64,000 nt of DNA from an uncultured Eubacteriales bacterium (GTDB lineage: Bacteria; Bacillota; Clostridia; Lachnospirales; Lachnospiraceae). The DNA is taken from NCBI GenBank assembly GCA_900542465.1, contig UQNS01000003.1:62001-126000 (forward strand), read 5' to 3'. A model generated the notes under the pieces. The model was not told the DNA's origin. It was given only the letters and a program-made list of their open reading frames with translations, and did not search any database. Positions 1 to 8,181 of this stretch are shown here, one piece after another. A program made the position numbers and the translations under genes. The first letter of the stretch is position 1. Every line of letters begins with the position of its first letter.

Positions 1-395
1 TTGACTATCAGAGGGACCCTGAAGATCTGGTCTATATATATGGAGTTTACCAGAAGATATGCAGTAATAATTTTGACATGAAGAAGCTTTTTGATGGATA
101 TGAGAAACTGGAGGAGAAAAAAACTGAAGAGGTCACGGATAAGAAGATTGAGCTTAAAAATGCTCTTAAGAGAAAAATATATGATCCGGAGCTGACAGAA
201 GGGCTAAATAGTATAAAAGCTGAAGCAGAACATGGTGTTGAGGGCGATATAGAATCAGAGGACAGGGAAGCGGCAGTCAGCGATATTTTAAACAAAATAA
301 GGAAGATCATCGTCGCGAAAGCAAAAGTGATAGTGGCAGTATCATGTGGTATAAGCATTTTAATAGTTATTATGCTGATGCTTCCGAATCGCTAA
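1..395 (+). CDS. C-terminal part of an unknown tail-anchored protein (5' end outside the window)
   Basis: The reading frame is open from the first complete codon (base 3) to the TAA at 393-395, so the gene begins before the window. About 130 residues are visible. They are rich in Lys and Glu and probably helical, and end in a hydrophobic stretch of about 20 residues (from near base 320 to 380) followed by a short polar tail. This is the pattern of a C-terminal membrane anchor. I recognise no domain. A factor-independent terminator follows directly, so this is the last gene of its transcript. An internal ATG at 78 could be taken for a start, but the upstream frame is open and has no better stop-start signal. 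Confidence 0.6.
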   Translation, partial: DYQRDPEDLVYIYGVYQKICSNNFDMKKLFDGYEKLEEKKTEEVTDKKIELKNALKRKIYDPELTEGLNSIKAEAEHGVEGDIESEDREAAVSDILNKIRKIIVAKAKVIVAVSCGISILIVIMLMLPNR

Positions 396-409
396 GAAAT
401 AAGAAGCCT

Positions 410-446
410 GTAAAAAGTCGCTGTAAAGCGACTTTTTACGCTTTTT
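410..446 (+). terminator. Intrinsic terminator after the first gene
   Basis: A perfect 12-bp inverted repeat (410-421 with 428-439, six-base loop) contains the sequence gtaaaaagtcgc and is followed by gctttttc. It lies 15 bases after the stop codon of the preceding gene and separates it from the HIT-protein transcript. Confidence 0.85.
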
Positions 447-464
447 CAGAGTGAGCGGGCATAT

Positions 465-493
465 TTTATTTACAAATACAAATATGCTACAAT
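465..493 (+). promoter_or_regulatory. Candidate sigma-A promoter of the HIT/aconitase/hprK gene string
   Basis: A good -10 box TACAAT (488-493) lies 40 bases before the HIT-protein start and after the upstream terminator. The -35 box at 17-base spacing, TTTATT (465-470), is a poor match, so only the -10 is persuasive. Confidence 0.4.
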
Positions 494-532
494 GATAAGA
501 AATATTTTTTACCAGAAGGAGAGGGATCGTAT

Positions 533-949
533 ATGACTAGGGACGATTGTATTTTCTGTAAGCTTTCTAACGGGGCAATACCTGTGGAATCCCTTTATGA
601 AGATGAAATTGTAAAGGTTATTTTTGATGCAGGTCCTGCCAGCAGAGGCCATGTGCTCGTTATTCCCAAAGCTCATGTGGCTGATATTTATGAGCTGGAT
701 GATGAGCTTGCCGGACATGTATTTAAAGTGGCGGTAAAAGTAGCAAGAGCATTAAAGCAAAGCCTTGACCTGGAAGGACTTAACGTTGTCCAGAATAATG
801 GTGAGATCGCCGGGCAGACAGTATTCCATTTTCATATGCACCTTATTCCGAGATATAAGGGAGATACAGTTAATGTGGTCTGGGAGCCGGGAGAGATCTC
901 AGCAGAAGAATTAAAAGAACTGAAGATATCGATCAGTGAGAATCTATAA
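533..949 (+). CDS. HIT family nucleotide hydrolase/transferase
   Basis: This is a 138-residue protein of usual length for the histidine-triad (HIT) family, which hydrolyses nucleoside phosphoramidates or dinucleotide polyphosphates in the cytoplasm. The N-terminal CIFCKL motif (residues about 6-11), typical of HIT proteins, is present. Near residues 100-105 lies the triad HFHMHL, followed by IPRYKGD; the middle His of the triad is the nucleophile in known members. The ATG at 533 is preceded by AGAAGGAGAGGG. It is the first gene of a long co-directional string; the aconitase-family gene starts 27 bases downstream. Whether the substrate is AMP-lysine-like (HinT type) or Ap4A-like cannot be read from the sequence. 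Confidence 0.9.
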   Translation: MTRDDCIFCKLSNGAIPVESLYEDEIVKVIFDAGPASRGHVLVIPKAHVADIYELDDELAGHVFKVAVKVARALKQSLDLEGLNVVQNNGEIAGQTVFHFHMHLIPRYKGDTVNVVWEPGEISAEELKELKISISENL

Positions 950-976
950 TATTATAAATTGCGACAGGAGAAACAG

Positions 977-3262
977 ATGATCAGATTAAGTGAAAATGGA
1001 GCTTATTACATCAAAGGAGAGATTATTGAAGATACAGCTGAAAATGCAGCTGTTATTGCAGGGGAAACAGGAGGCATGACCCCTGAAAGAGGCTCTTCAA
1101 TGACAATGGCATACGGAATTTTAGACAGCCATAATACGTCAGGGAATATGGAGAATTTAAAAGTTAAGTTTGATAAGATCATTTCCCATGATATTACATA
1201 TGTTGGGATCATTCAGACTGCGAGGGCGTCAGGACTTGAAAAGTTCCCGATCCCATATGTGCTTACTAACTGCCATAACTCTCTTTGCGCAGTCGGAGGC
1301 ACTATAAACGAAGATGATCATTTATTCGGGCTTTCAGCTGCCAAGAAATACGGCGGTGTTTTTGTTCCGCCTCACCAGGCTGTAATACACCAATATGCCA
1401 GAGAAATGATGGCTGAGAGCGGCGGAATGATCCTGGGTTCGGACAGTCATACACGCTATGGTGCGATCGGAACGATGGCAGTAGGAGAAGGCGGACCGGA
1501 GCTTGTTAAACAGCTGCTTGGAAAGACTTATGATATTCCATGTCCTGAGGTGATCGCTATTTATCTCACGGGTGAACCTGTGAAGGGCGTAGGTCCTCAG
1601 GACGTTGCACTGGCTATTATAGGCGAGGTGTTCAGCAAGGGATATGTTAAGAATAAGGTTATGGAGTTTATAGGACCAGGCATTGCGAATCTGTCTATGG
1701 ACTTCCGTATCGGTGTTGATGTAATGACAACGGAAACAACGTGTCTTTCATCTATCTGGGAAACTGATGAGAAGACAAAAGAATTTCTTGCGATCCATGG
1801 AAGGGTAGACGGATATAAGGAATTAAGACCGGGGAACGGAGCCTACTACAATGGCGTGGTATATGTCGATCTTTCTGAAATAAGACCTATGATAGCTATG
1901 CCGTTCCATCCAAGCAATACATATACTATTGAAGAACTGAATGCGAATCTTGAAGATATCCTGCATGAATGTGAAGAAAAGGCCAGGCCGCTCCTGGGGG
2001 ATAAGGTCACACTTTCTCTCACGGACAAGATCGTAGATGGCAGGCTTTATGTCGAGCAGGGAATAATTGCCGGATGTGCCGGCGGAGGATATGAAAATAT
2101 CACTGATGCAGCAGATATTCTTAAGGGATGTTCCATAGGAAGTGATGAATTTACACTCAGTGTATATCCGGCCAGTACACCTATCTATATGGAACTTCTG
2201 AGAAACGGATGCATGGCGGATCTTATGGAGACGGGTGCAATAATAAAGACAGCATTCTGCGGGCCTTGCTTCGGAGCGGGAGATACACCGGCCAATAATA
2301 GTTTTTCTATAAGACATACAACAAGGAACTTCCCTAACAGGGAGGGTTCAAAACTGCAAAGCGGACAGATCTCTTCAGTTGCGCTCATGGATGCACGTTC
2401 GATCGCGGCAACTGCGGCTAACAAGGGATTTTTAACGCCTGCCACAGATCTTGTGGATATTGAATATACAAGACCTGCCTACCATTTTGACTCAGCTATT
2501 TATGAGAACAGGGTATTTGAGAGCAGGGGTGAGGCCCGGAGCGATGCTGAGCTCAGATTTGGACCTAACATCAAGGACTGGCCTGAGATGTCACATCTTA
2601 CAGATAACCTTCTTATCAAGGTCGTATCTGAGATACATGATCCGGTAACTACAACTGATGAACTGATCCCATCGGGTGAGACATCATCATACAGATCCAA
2701 TCCGCTTGCGCTCGCCGAGTTTGCATTATCAAGAAAGGATCCGGCTTACGTTGGAAGGGCTAAAGAGGTCCAGAAGGCGGAGCTTGCAAGAAGAGCCGGT
2801 GAAGATGTAACGGAAGCATTGCCTGAACTCAGATCCATATTGGATATCCTTAAAAAAGACTATGAAATAACAAATGAAAATACGGGAATAGGAAGTACGA
2901 TATTTGCCGAGAAGCCTGGCGATGGATCTGCCAGAGAGCAGGCAGCATCATGCCAGAAAGTTCTTGGCGGCTGGGCTAATATCTCAAGAGAATATGCAAC
3001 TAAGAGATACAGATCCAATCTTATAAACTGGGGAATGCTGCCTTTCTTAGTGGATCAGGAAGATCTGCCGTTTGAAAACGGGGATTATATCTTCATTCCG
3101 GATATAGCGGAAATAATCAGATCCGGCGGAGAAGAGGCCAAAGCATATGTTGTAAACAAGGGAATGAAAGAATTCACAGTCAGAACAGCAGCGCTCACTG
3201 AAGATGAGAGACGTATTATATCTGACGGCTGTCTTATCAACTATTACAGAAATAATAAGTGA
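977..3262 (+). CDS. Aconitase-family hydratase with [4Fe-4S] ligands
   Basis: This 761-residue protein belongs to the aconitase/isopropylmalate isomerase superfamily. The LGSDSHT motif lies near residue 160. Three cysteines fit the cluster ligands: Cys367 in GCAGGGYEN and Cys428/Cys431 in CGPC, followed by the family's NRNFP-like segment (here TRNFPNREGS). The C-terminal part is the swivel domain. It is closer in layout to the YbhJ-like 'hydratase' branch than to AcnA or AcnB, so citrate is a likely but unproven substrate. A citrate synthase about 5 kb downstream would make an oxidative branch towards 2-oxoglutarate plausible. I chose the ATG at 977 because AGGAG stands at 966-970; the in-frame TTG at 959 has no ribosome site. 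Confidence 0.85.
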   Translation: MIRLSENGAYYIKGEIIEDTAENAAVIAGETGGMTPERGSSMTMAYGILDSHNTSGNMENLKVKFDKIISHDITYVGIIQTARASGLEKFPIPYVLTNCHNSLCAVGGTINEDDHLFGLSAAKKYGGVFVPPHQAVIHQYAREMMAESGGMILGSDSHTRYGAIGTMAVGEGGPELVKQLLGKTYDIPCPEVIAIYLTGEPVKGVGPQDVALAIIGEVFSKGYVKNKVMEFIGPGIANLSMDFRIGVDVMTTETTCLSSIWETDEKTKEFLAIHGRVDGYKELRPGNGAYYNGVVYVDLSEIRPMIAMPFHPSNTYTIEELNANLEDILHECEEKARPLLGDKVTLSLTDKIVDGRLYVEQGIIAGCAGGGYENITDAADILKGCSIGSDEFTLSVYPASTPIYMELLRNGCMADLMETGAIIKTAFCGPCFGAGDTPANNSFSIRHTTRNFPNREGSKLQSGQISSVALMDARSIAATAANKGFLTPATDLVDIEYTRPAYHFDSAIYENRVFESRGEARSDAELRFGPNIKDWPEMSHLTDNLLIKVVSEIHDPVTTTDELIPSGETSSYRSNPLALAEFALSRKDPAYVGRAKEVQKAELARRAGEDVTEALPELRSILDILKKDYEITNENTGIGSTIFAEKPGDGSAREQAASCQKVLGGWANISREYATKRYRSNLINWGMLPFLVDQEDLPFENGDYIFIPDIAEIIRSGGEEAKAYVVNKGMKEFTVRTAALTEDERRIISDGCLINYYRNNK

Positions 3263-3276
3263 TTTAAGGAAATATT

Positions 3277-4470
3277 ATGGCTAATATGGAAATCTCGGAA
3301 GAACTCAATACCACTGATGAACTGTATCAGATGAGACAGAAGATCAGACAGCGCAGGAGAAAGCGGAGAAATAGGATAATAATTATCAGTATTATTGCCG
3401 CAGCCATCGTGCTTCTGATAGTTTTTATAATGTCGGTCAGAACTTATTCTTCATATAAAATAGTTTCATCTGCCGGTAGAGAGGACGAAGAGGCCGTTGG
3501 TTATGAAGAGTACCAAAAAGGCTATATAAGATATTCTACGGGAGGAGCTGAATATGTGGATGCCTCTGGTGGGAAAAAATGGAATATAGCCTATTCAATG
3601 TCCAGCCCTCAATGCAAGATCAATGGTGATATGGTTGCGGTAGGGGATATCAAGGGCAACAAGATAATGATATTTAATAAAGGCGGACAGGTCGGAGCGT
3701 TTGAGACCAAGTATAGTATCCTTCAGCTTGAGGTTGCCAGATCGGGGGCGGTAGCTGCAGTTCTGCAGAATAACAGCGAGGATTATATAAACCTCTATAA
3801 TAAAGACGGAAGACTCGTTTACACGGTCAAGACCTCTTTAGAAGGAGAGGGATATCCGGTAGATATCGCTATTTCCGGCGATGCAGCAAAACTGGCAGTT
3901 TCGTTTGTTAAGACTAGTGGAGCCAACGTAAGTACAAGAGTTGCCTTCTATGATTTTTCAAAAAGCAATACTGGAAACAACGACAGGGTCGTTGGAGAGT
4001 TTAATAATTTCGATGGGAAGATTATAGGAGCTATAGGATTCATCTCAGATACGACACCAGTTGCAGTGTCAGAAAACTCAGTTACTTACTATACTTTTAA
4101 CGGAAGACCTCAGGAGAGTAAGAAAACTGTTATTGATGGCGAGATCAGCAAAGTCATCTGGGGGGACAGGAAAATGGCTCTCGTTATGCCATCCGGTAAT
4201 GAGGAGCATCCTAACCGTATAATGGTTTACAATGCCAGCGGGAGCAGGACATGTGACAGAACATTCGGGGCAGAGTATGATACATACAACATGTCAGATG
4301 GCAGAGTTATCATGAAAGGAAACCATGCATTTGGAGTAATGGATGCAAGCGGAAAATTTATCACGCAGCAGAAGCTCGATAATAATCTGCTCGCTTTTAT
4401 TTCAAATGGCGGGAAGAGCCGATATTTTCTTATTAATGAGAGGTATGTACAGAGGATCAGGCTTAAATAA
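3277..4470 (+). CDS. Membrane-anchored propeller-like protein (DUF5711-like)
   Basis: This 397-residue protein has a basic N-terminus (arginine/lysine cluster at residues 22-33), one membrane segment at about 34-53, and a long extracytoplasmic part made of short beta-rich units, many containing Gly-Asp or Asn-Lys-Gly turns as in beta-propellers. I recall such proteins in Lachnospiraceae as DUF5711, next to a CvpA-family gene, as here. The function is unknown. AAGGA precedes the ATG. The stop codon overlaps the first possible start of the cvpA-like gene, so the two are probably translated together. The DUF assignment is from memory and needs a profile search. Confidence 0.65.
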   Translation: MANMEISEELNTTDELYQMRQKIRQRRRKRRNRIIIISIIAAAIVLLIVFIMSVRTYSSYKIVSSAGREDEEAVGYEEYQKGYIRYSTGGAEYVDASGGKKWNIAYSMSSPQCKINGDMVAVGDIKGNKIMIFNKGGQVGAFETKYSILQLEVARSGAVAAVLQNNSEDYINLYNKDGRLVYTVKTSLEGEGYPVDIAISGDAAKLAVSFVKTSGANVSTRVAFYDFSKSNTGNNDRVVGEFNNFDGKIIGAIGFISDTTPVAVSENSVTYYTFNGRPQESKKTVIDGEISKVIWGDRKMALVMPSGNEEHPNRIMVYNASGSRTCDRTFGAEYDTYNMSDGRVIMKGNHAFGVMDASGKFITQQKLDNNLLAFISNGGKSRYFLINERYVQRIRLK

Positions 4471-4481
4471 TGGGGGGATAT

Positions 4482-5264
4482 ATGTCAAATACCGGATTAA
4501 TAGTGTTGGTGATATTGTTTATTTTTGGAGTTGTAGGCCTGCTTAAAGGCTTCTTCAGGATAGTATTTACAACAGTCACTCTTATAGCATGCGTATTTTT
4601 GGCTGGAGCATTTACAGGTCCGACAACGGCCTGGCTTAAAAATAATACGCATATTTATCAGTCGATGAATGAAAAGGTGGCTTCTTTGATCGACGGAAAG
4701 ATCAGCAAAGATGCCGCCTTTAATAATCTTATCAAAACATATGGCGGAGATAATACGCTTTCGGACAGGGAAAAGTCTTATATACAGGCTAATTCGACTG
4801 ATATTTCCGAAACAGTAAATAATTATTTTCAGAATCTGCCGATACCGGCAAATATCAGATCCGATCTGTCTGTGACCGGTTCGGATATAAAGGATCAGTT
4901 AGGATCTGCGGGTGCCACACTTAAGTCTACAGTAGTTAATTCTGTATCGTGGCGCATAACGAATATGATAATGACGGTAATAGTATATCTGGCTATATGT
5001 TTGATAGTTTATATAATCATGAGAATAATATTTGCCATTTTAAAGCTGGCGGAAAAATTCCCCGGAGTCACGACATTGAACAGGTTTGGAGGTCTTCTGA
5101 TAGGCCTGGTAGAGGGATTGTTTGTAGTATGGCTTCTTATGTGTCTCCTGATATTATTTGCGGGTACCGATGCAGGCAGGACTATGCTTAGTGACATAAA
5201 CAGCAATAAGGTGCTGACATTTATTTATAATACCAATCCGATATGGCAACTGATCGGAAGATAA
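4482..5264 (+). CDS. CvpA family membrane protein
   Basis: The product has about 260 residues. It has hydrophobic segments at the N-terminus (two close helices within residues 1-45) and two more in the C-terminal third, with a polar loop of about 100 residues between them. The GLVEGLFVVWLLM helix near residue 215 is typical of CvpA/colicin V production family proteins. These are inner-membrane proteins of uncertain role in envelope stress and secretion. A start at 4470 overlaps the previous stop codon, but GGGGGG at 4472-4477 favours the ATG at 4482. The longer extracytoplasmic loop resembles Firmicutes members rather than E. coli CvpA (162 aa). Confidence 0.75.
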   Translation: MSNTGLIVLVILFIFGVVGLLKGFFRIVFTTVTLIACVFLAGAFTGPTTAWLKNNTHIYQSMNEKVASLIDGKISKDAAFNNLIKTYGGDNTLSDREKSYIQANSTDISETVNNYFQNLPIPANIRSDLSVTGSDIKDQLGSAGATLKSTVVNSVSWRITNMIMTVIVYLAICLIVYIIMRIIFAILKLAEKFPGVTTLNRFGGLLIGLVEGLFVVWLLMCLLILFAGTDAGRTMLSDINSNKVLTFIYNTNPIWQLIGR

Positions 5265-5273
5265 GGAAATATA

Positions 5274-6215
5274 ATGAGTTATAGAGATGGTGTACGGCTG
5301 ACCAGCCTCGTGGAGAAAATGAAATTAGAAAATCTGACACCGGACTTAGACATAGAAGGAATATATCTTACGGTGCCTGAGGTGAACAGGCCCGCCCTCC
5401 AACTGGCGGGCTTTTTCGATATTTTTGATATTGACAGGCCGCAGCTTATCGGACATGTTGAATATGCTTATCTTGAGAATCTTGAAAAGGAAGAGCGGCT
5501 CAGAAGATATGAGAAGGTATTTGAGTGTGATATACCATGTATGATCTACTGCCGGGGACTGGAGCCCGAACCGGAAGTGATAGAGATAGCCAGGGCCAAT
5601 AAAGTCCCGGTCTTTACGGTTCATGAATATACGTCGACCTTTATTGCAGAGGTGATCCGCTGGCTGCATATCAAGCTGGCTCCGAGAAAGATCATCCATG
5701 GTGTAATGGTTGATGTTTATGGTGAAGGAGTCCTTATTACAGGTGAGAGCGGGATCGGCAAGAGCGAGGCCGCTCTTGAGCTTATAAAGAGGGGACATCG
5801 TCTGGTTACAGACGACGCGGTAGAGATATGCAGGATAAGTGATGAGACTCTGATAGGAAGAGCGCCGGATGTTACCAGATATTTTATGGAACTAAGAGGA
5901 ATTGGCATAATAAATGTTAAAACACTTTTCGGCGTCCAGAGCGTATTGGAAAGTCAGCAGATAGATATGGCGATCGAGCTGATGGACTGGAAGGATCAGG
6001 AAGAGTACGATCGTTTGGGACTTGAGGAAGAGTATGTTGAGATATTAGGGAACAGGGTGGTATCCTATAAGATCCCTGTAAGACCCGGAAGAAACCTGGC
6101 GGTGATCATTGAGGCAGCAGCTATCAACCACCGTCAGAAAGGGATGGGATATAATGCAGCCCAGGAACTGTACAAAAGAGTTCAGAATATTGGCGAAGAC
6201 GAGGAAGAATTTTAA
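5274..6215 (+). CDS. hprK: HPr kinase/phosphorylase
   Basis: HprK phosphorylates and dephosphorylates Ser46 of HPr and so controls carbon catabolite repression in Firmicutes. The 313-residue length fits the family. The N-terminal domain contains the conserved NRPALQLAGFF segment. The kinase domain shows the P-loop GESGIGKS at residues 157-164, then DDAVEI and the HprK signature around GIGIINVKTLFG (about 210-221). The C-terminal helix region with ELMDW is also present. It is followed 24 bases later by murB and then whiA, a grouping seen in many Clostridia. The coding region itself contains a terminator-shaped hairpin, listed separately. Confidence 0.96.
   Translation: MSYRDGVRLTSLVEKMKLENLTPDLDIEGIYLTVPEVNRPALQLAGFFDIFDIDRPQLIGHVEYAYLENLEKEERLRRYEKVFECDIPCMIYCRGLEPEPEVIEIARANKVPVFTVHEYTSTFIAEVIRWLHIKLAPRKIIHGVMVDVYGEGVLITGESGIGKSEAALELIKRGHRLVTDDAVEICRISDETLIGRAPDVTRYFMELRGIGIINVKTLFGVQSVLESQQIDMAIELMDWKDQEEYDRLGLEEEYVEILGNRVVSYKIPVRPGRNLAVIIEAAAINHRQKGMGYNAAQELYKRVQNIGEDEEEF
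5390..5416 (+). other. Terminator-shaped hairpin inside the hprK coding region
   Basis: A 7-bp all-GC stem, gcccgcc (5390-5396) with ggcgggc (5405-5411), with an eight-base loop, is followed at once by five T. It has the form of an intrinsic terminator but sits about 115 bases into hprK, in the codons for the conserved PALQLAGFF segment. It may arise simply from coding constraint (Pro-Ala ... Ala-Gly-Phe-Phe), or it may cause partial termination within the operon. Confidence 0.45.
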
Positions 6216-6239
6216 AAGAGTATTTTGAATGGAGATTAT

Positions 6240-7196
6240 ATGTTAACGGATTCAGCGATCGACAAAATTAAAGTAATTGTGGGAGAAGAAGCTTTTGCAC
6301 TCGATGAGCCAATGAGTAAGCATACCACTTTCAGGATCGGCGGGCCTGCCAGAGTTTTCTGCGAGCCACAGACAGAAGGGCAGATAGAAGATCTGATCAA
6401 ATTGTTTGCCAGAGAAGAGATCCCATATACAGTAATAGGAAATGGAAGCAACCTGCTTGTTAGTGACAGGGGTTATGATGGTGTTGTTGTCAGATTATTG
6501 GATAAATTTGCTGAGATCAAAGAAGTAAGATTGAGCAAGGAAGAGAAAGCGATGGTACCGTGCCAGGATGCGGCAGTGTTTATAAAGGTCCAGGCCGGGG
6601 CCAGGAACTGGCGTATCGGGAATTACCTTTTGGAAAAGGAAGTTTCCGGATTTGAATTTGCCACAGGTATTCCTGGAACCATAGGCGGAGCCGTCATGAT
6701 GAATGCGGGAGCCTATGGAGGTGAGATGAAAGATATCGTCTGTTTTGCTGAAGTTCTTGATAAAGAAGGAAATCTTTTGAAATTATCTAATAAGGACATG
6801 AAATTTGCTTACAGAAGATCGGCTATATACACTGATGATCTTATTGTCATAAATGTTATACTGGGGCTCCCGAAAGGGAATCCGACAGAAATAAAAGGAC
6901 TTATGGATGATCTGGCCGGCAGAAGGAGGACCAAGCAGCCTCTGGAATTTCCGTCAGGCGGAAGTACATTTAAAAGACCGGAAGGTCATTATGCATCTCA
7001 GCTCATTGATGAAGCCGGACTCAGAGGATTTACAGTCGGAGGAGCTCAGGTATCTGAAAAGCACGCGGGTTTCGTGATAAATAAAGGCGGAGCTACTGCA
7101 GAGGACGTGGTCGACCTGGTAAAAAAGGTGTCGGATATAGTATTTGAAAAGAGCGGAGTTCATCTTGAGATGGAGGTAAGAAAGCTGGGGTTCTGA
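6240..7196 (+). CDS. murB: UDP-N-acetylenolpyruvoylglucosamine reductase
   Basis: MurB reduces UDP-GlcNAc-enolpyruvate to UDP-MurNAc with NADPH and FAD, the second committed step of peptidoglycan synthesis. The 318-residue product shows HTTFRIGGPA near the N-terminus, the FAD-binding IGNGSNLLVSDRG, GFEFATGIPGTIGGAVMMNAG, the YRRS segment, and PSGGSTFKRP, whose Ser is the expected proton donor. The ATG at 6240 has GGAG at 6231-6234; the in-frame TTG at 6225 is less likely. The gene lies between hprK and whiA, with only two bases between its stop and the whiA start. Confidence 0.96.
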   Translation: MLTDSAIDKIKVIVGEEAFALDEPMSKHTTFRIGGPARVFCEPQTEGQIEDLIKLFAREEIPYTVIGNGSNLLVSDRGYDGVVVRLLDKFAEIKEVRLSKEEKAMVPCQDAAVFIKVQAGARNWRIGNYLLEKEVSGFEFATGIPGTIGGAVMMNAGAYGGEMKDIVCFAEVLDKEGNLLKLSNKDMKFAYRRSAIYTDDLIVINVILGLPKGNPTEIKGLMDDLAGRRRTKQPLEFPSGGSTFKRPEGHYASQLIDEAGLRGFTVGGAQVSEKHAGFVINKGGATAEDVVDLVKKVSDIVFEKSGVHLEMEVRKLGF

Positions 7197-7198
7197 AA

Positions 7199-8104
7199 AT
7201 GTCTTTTTCACAAAATGTAAAAGAAGAATTAGCCAAAAAGACAGATGCGCCAAAACACTGTACCATTGCTCAATTATCAGCTATGGCAGCTTTTACGGGC
7301 AGCTGTGATAAGGGAATCCTGACCTTTAGATCCGAAAATTTATTAGTACTGAGAATCATACAGGAATTACTGATAAAGATATTGGGACCTAAGAAGGATA
7401 ACTTTGGGGAGATAAAGGAAAGATCATTTGCTCTGACGGAACAGCAATCCTGTCAGATCTTACAGGCGATCAAATGGAGGCAGTCAGATGGGGGCTATGA
7501 AAAGAAATTTGCTCCGGAGATCATACTGAAGATCGACTGCTGTAAAAAAGCTTTTTTAAGAGGAGCTTTTCTTTGCGCAGGATCTGTCAATGACCCCAAT
7601 GGCGCATATCATTTTGAGATAGCGTGCAGATCAGAAGAAGATGCTGAGAAGATAAGAGAACTGTTTAAATTCTTCAATCTTGAAATAAAGATCATTTTGA
7701 GAAAGAAATATTATATAGCCTACCTCAAGGAGGGCGAGAATATTACTGAGGCGCTTAATATAATAGGCGCATTCGTAGCTCAGATGGAATTCTATAATAT
7801 TATGATCCTGAAAGATATGAGAAACACAGTGAACAGGAAGGTAAACTGCGAAACTGCCAATCTCAACAAGACAGTATCGGCAGCTGTAAAGCAGATAAAG
7901 GATATTGAATTTATCAGAGACAATTTTGGACTGGATATACTGGGAGAGGCCCTGAAGGAAACTGCGCTCCTGAGATTGGAAAATCCCGAGTCGAGCTTGA
8001 AAGATCTGGGGGATATGTCAGACCCTCCGATGGGAAGGTCAGGAATAAACCACAGACTCAAGGCCATAAGCAGGTTCGCGGAGGAACATAGGAAGAGCCG
8101 TTGA
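7199..8104 (+). CDS. whiA: DNA-binding protein WhiA
   Basis: This 301-residue protein matches WhiA, which combines an N-terminal LAGLIDADG homing-endonuclease-like domain with a C-terminal helix-turn-helix. The start MSFSQNVKEELA is the family hallmark. RGAFLCAGSVNDPNGAYHFEI (about residues 121-141) is the LAGLIDADG-like core. The segment LKDLGDMSDPPMGRSGINHRLKAI at the C-terminus is the DNA-binding helix-turn-helix. In Firmicutes WhiA affects chromosome segregation and cell division; in actinomycetes it controls sporulation. It is the last gene of the operon. RapZ and YvcK genes, which often lie between murB and whiA, are not present here. Confidence 0.95.
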   Translation: MSFSQNVKEELAKKTDAPKHCTIAQLSAMAAFTGSCDKGILTFRSENLLVLRIIQELLIKILGPKKDNFGEIKERSFALTEQQSCQILQAIKWRQSDGGYEKKFAPEIILKIDCCKKAFLRGAFLCAGSVNDPNGAYHFEIACRSEEDAEKIRELFKFFNLEIKIILRKKYYIAYLKEGENITEALNIIGAFVAQMEFYNIMILKDMRNTVNRKVNCETANLNKTVSAAVKQIKDIEFIRDNFGLDILGEALKETALLRLENPESSLKDLGDMSDPPMGRSGINHRLKAISRFAEEHRKSR

Positions 8105-8119
8105 ATATATATGGCATAC

Positions 8120-8148
8120 TTGCGCAAAGTAATTTTTTATTAGATAAT
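8120..8148 (+). promoter_or_regulatory. Candidate promoter for the citrate synthase gene
   Basis: TTGCGC (8120-8125) and GATAAT (8143-8148) are separated by 17 bases. They lie in the only intergenic gap of this region, 33 bases before the chosen start of gltA. Confidence 0.5.
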
Positions 8149-8181
8149 ATTTAAAATTTTGAAAAGATGGAGGCCGAATTA

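Noticed and set aside
1823..2317. Minus-strand open frame of 164 codons inside the aconitase-family gene
   Set aside because: The + strand carries a clear enzyme with all motifs here; the antisense frame has no recognisable domain or start signal.
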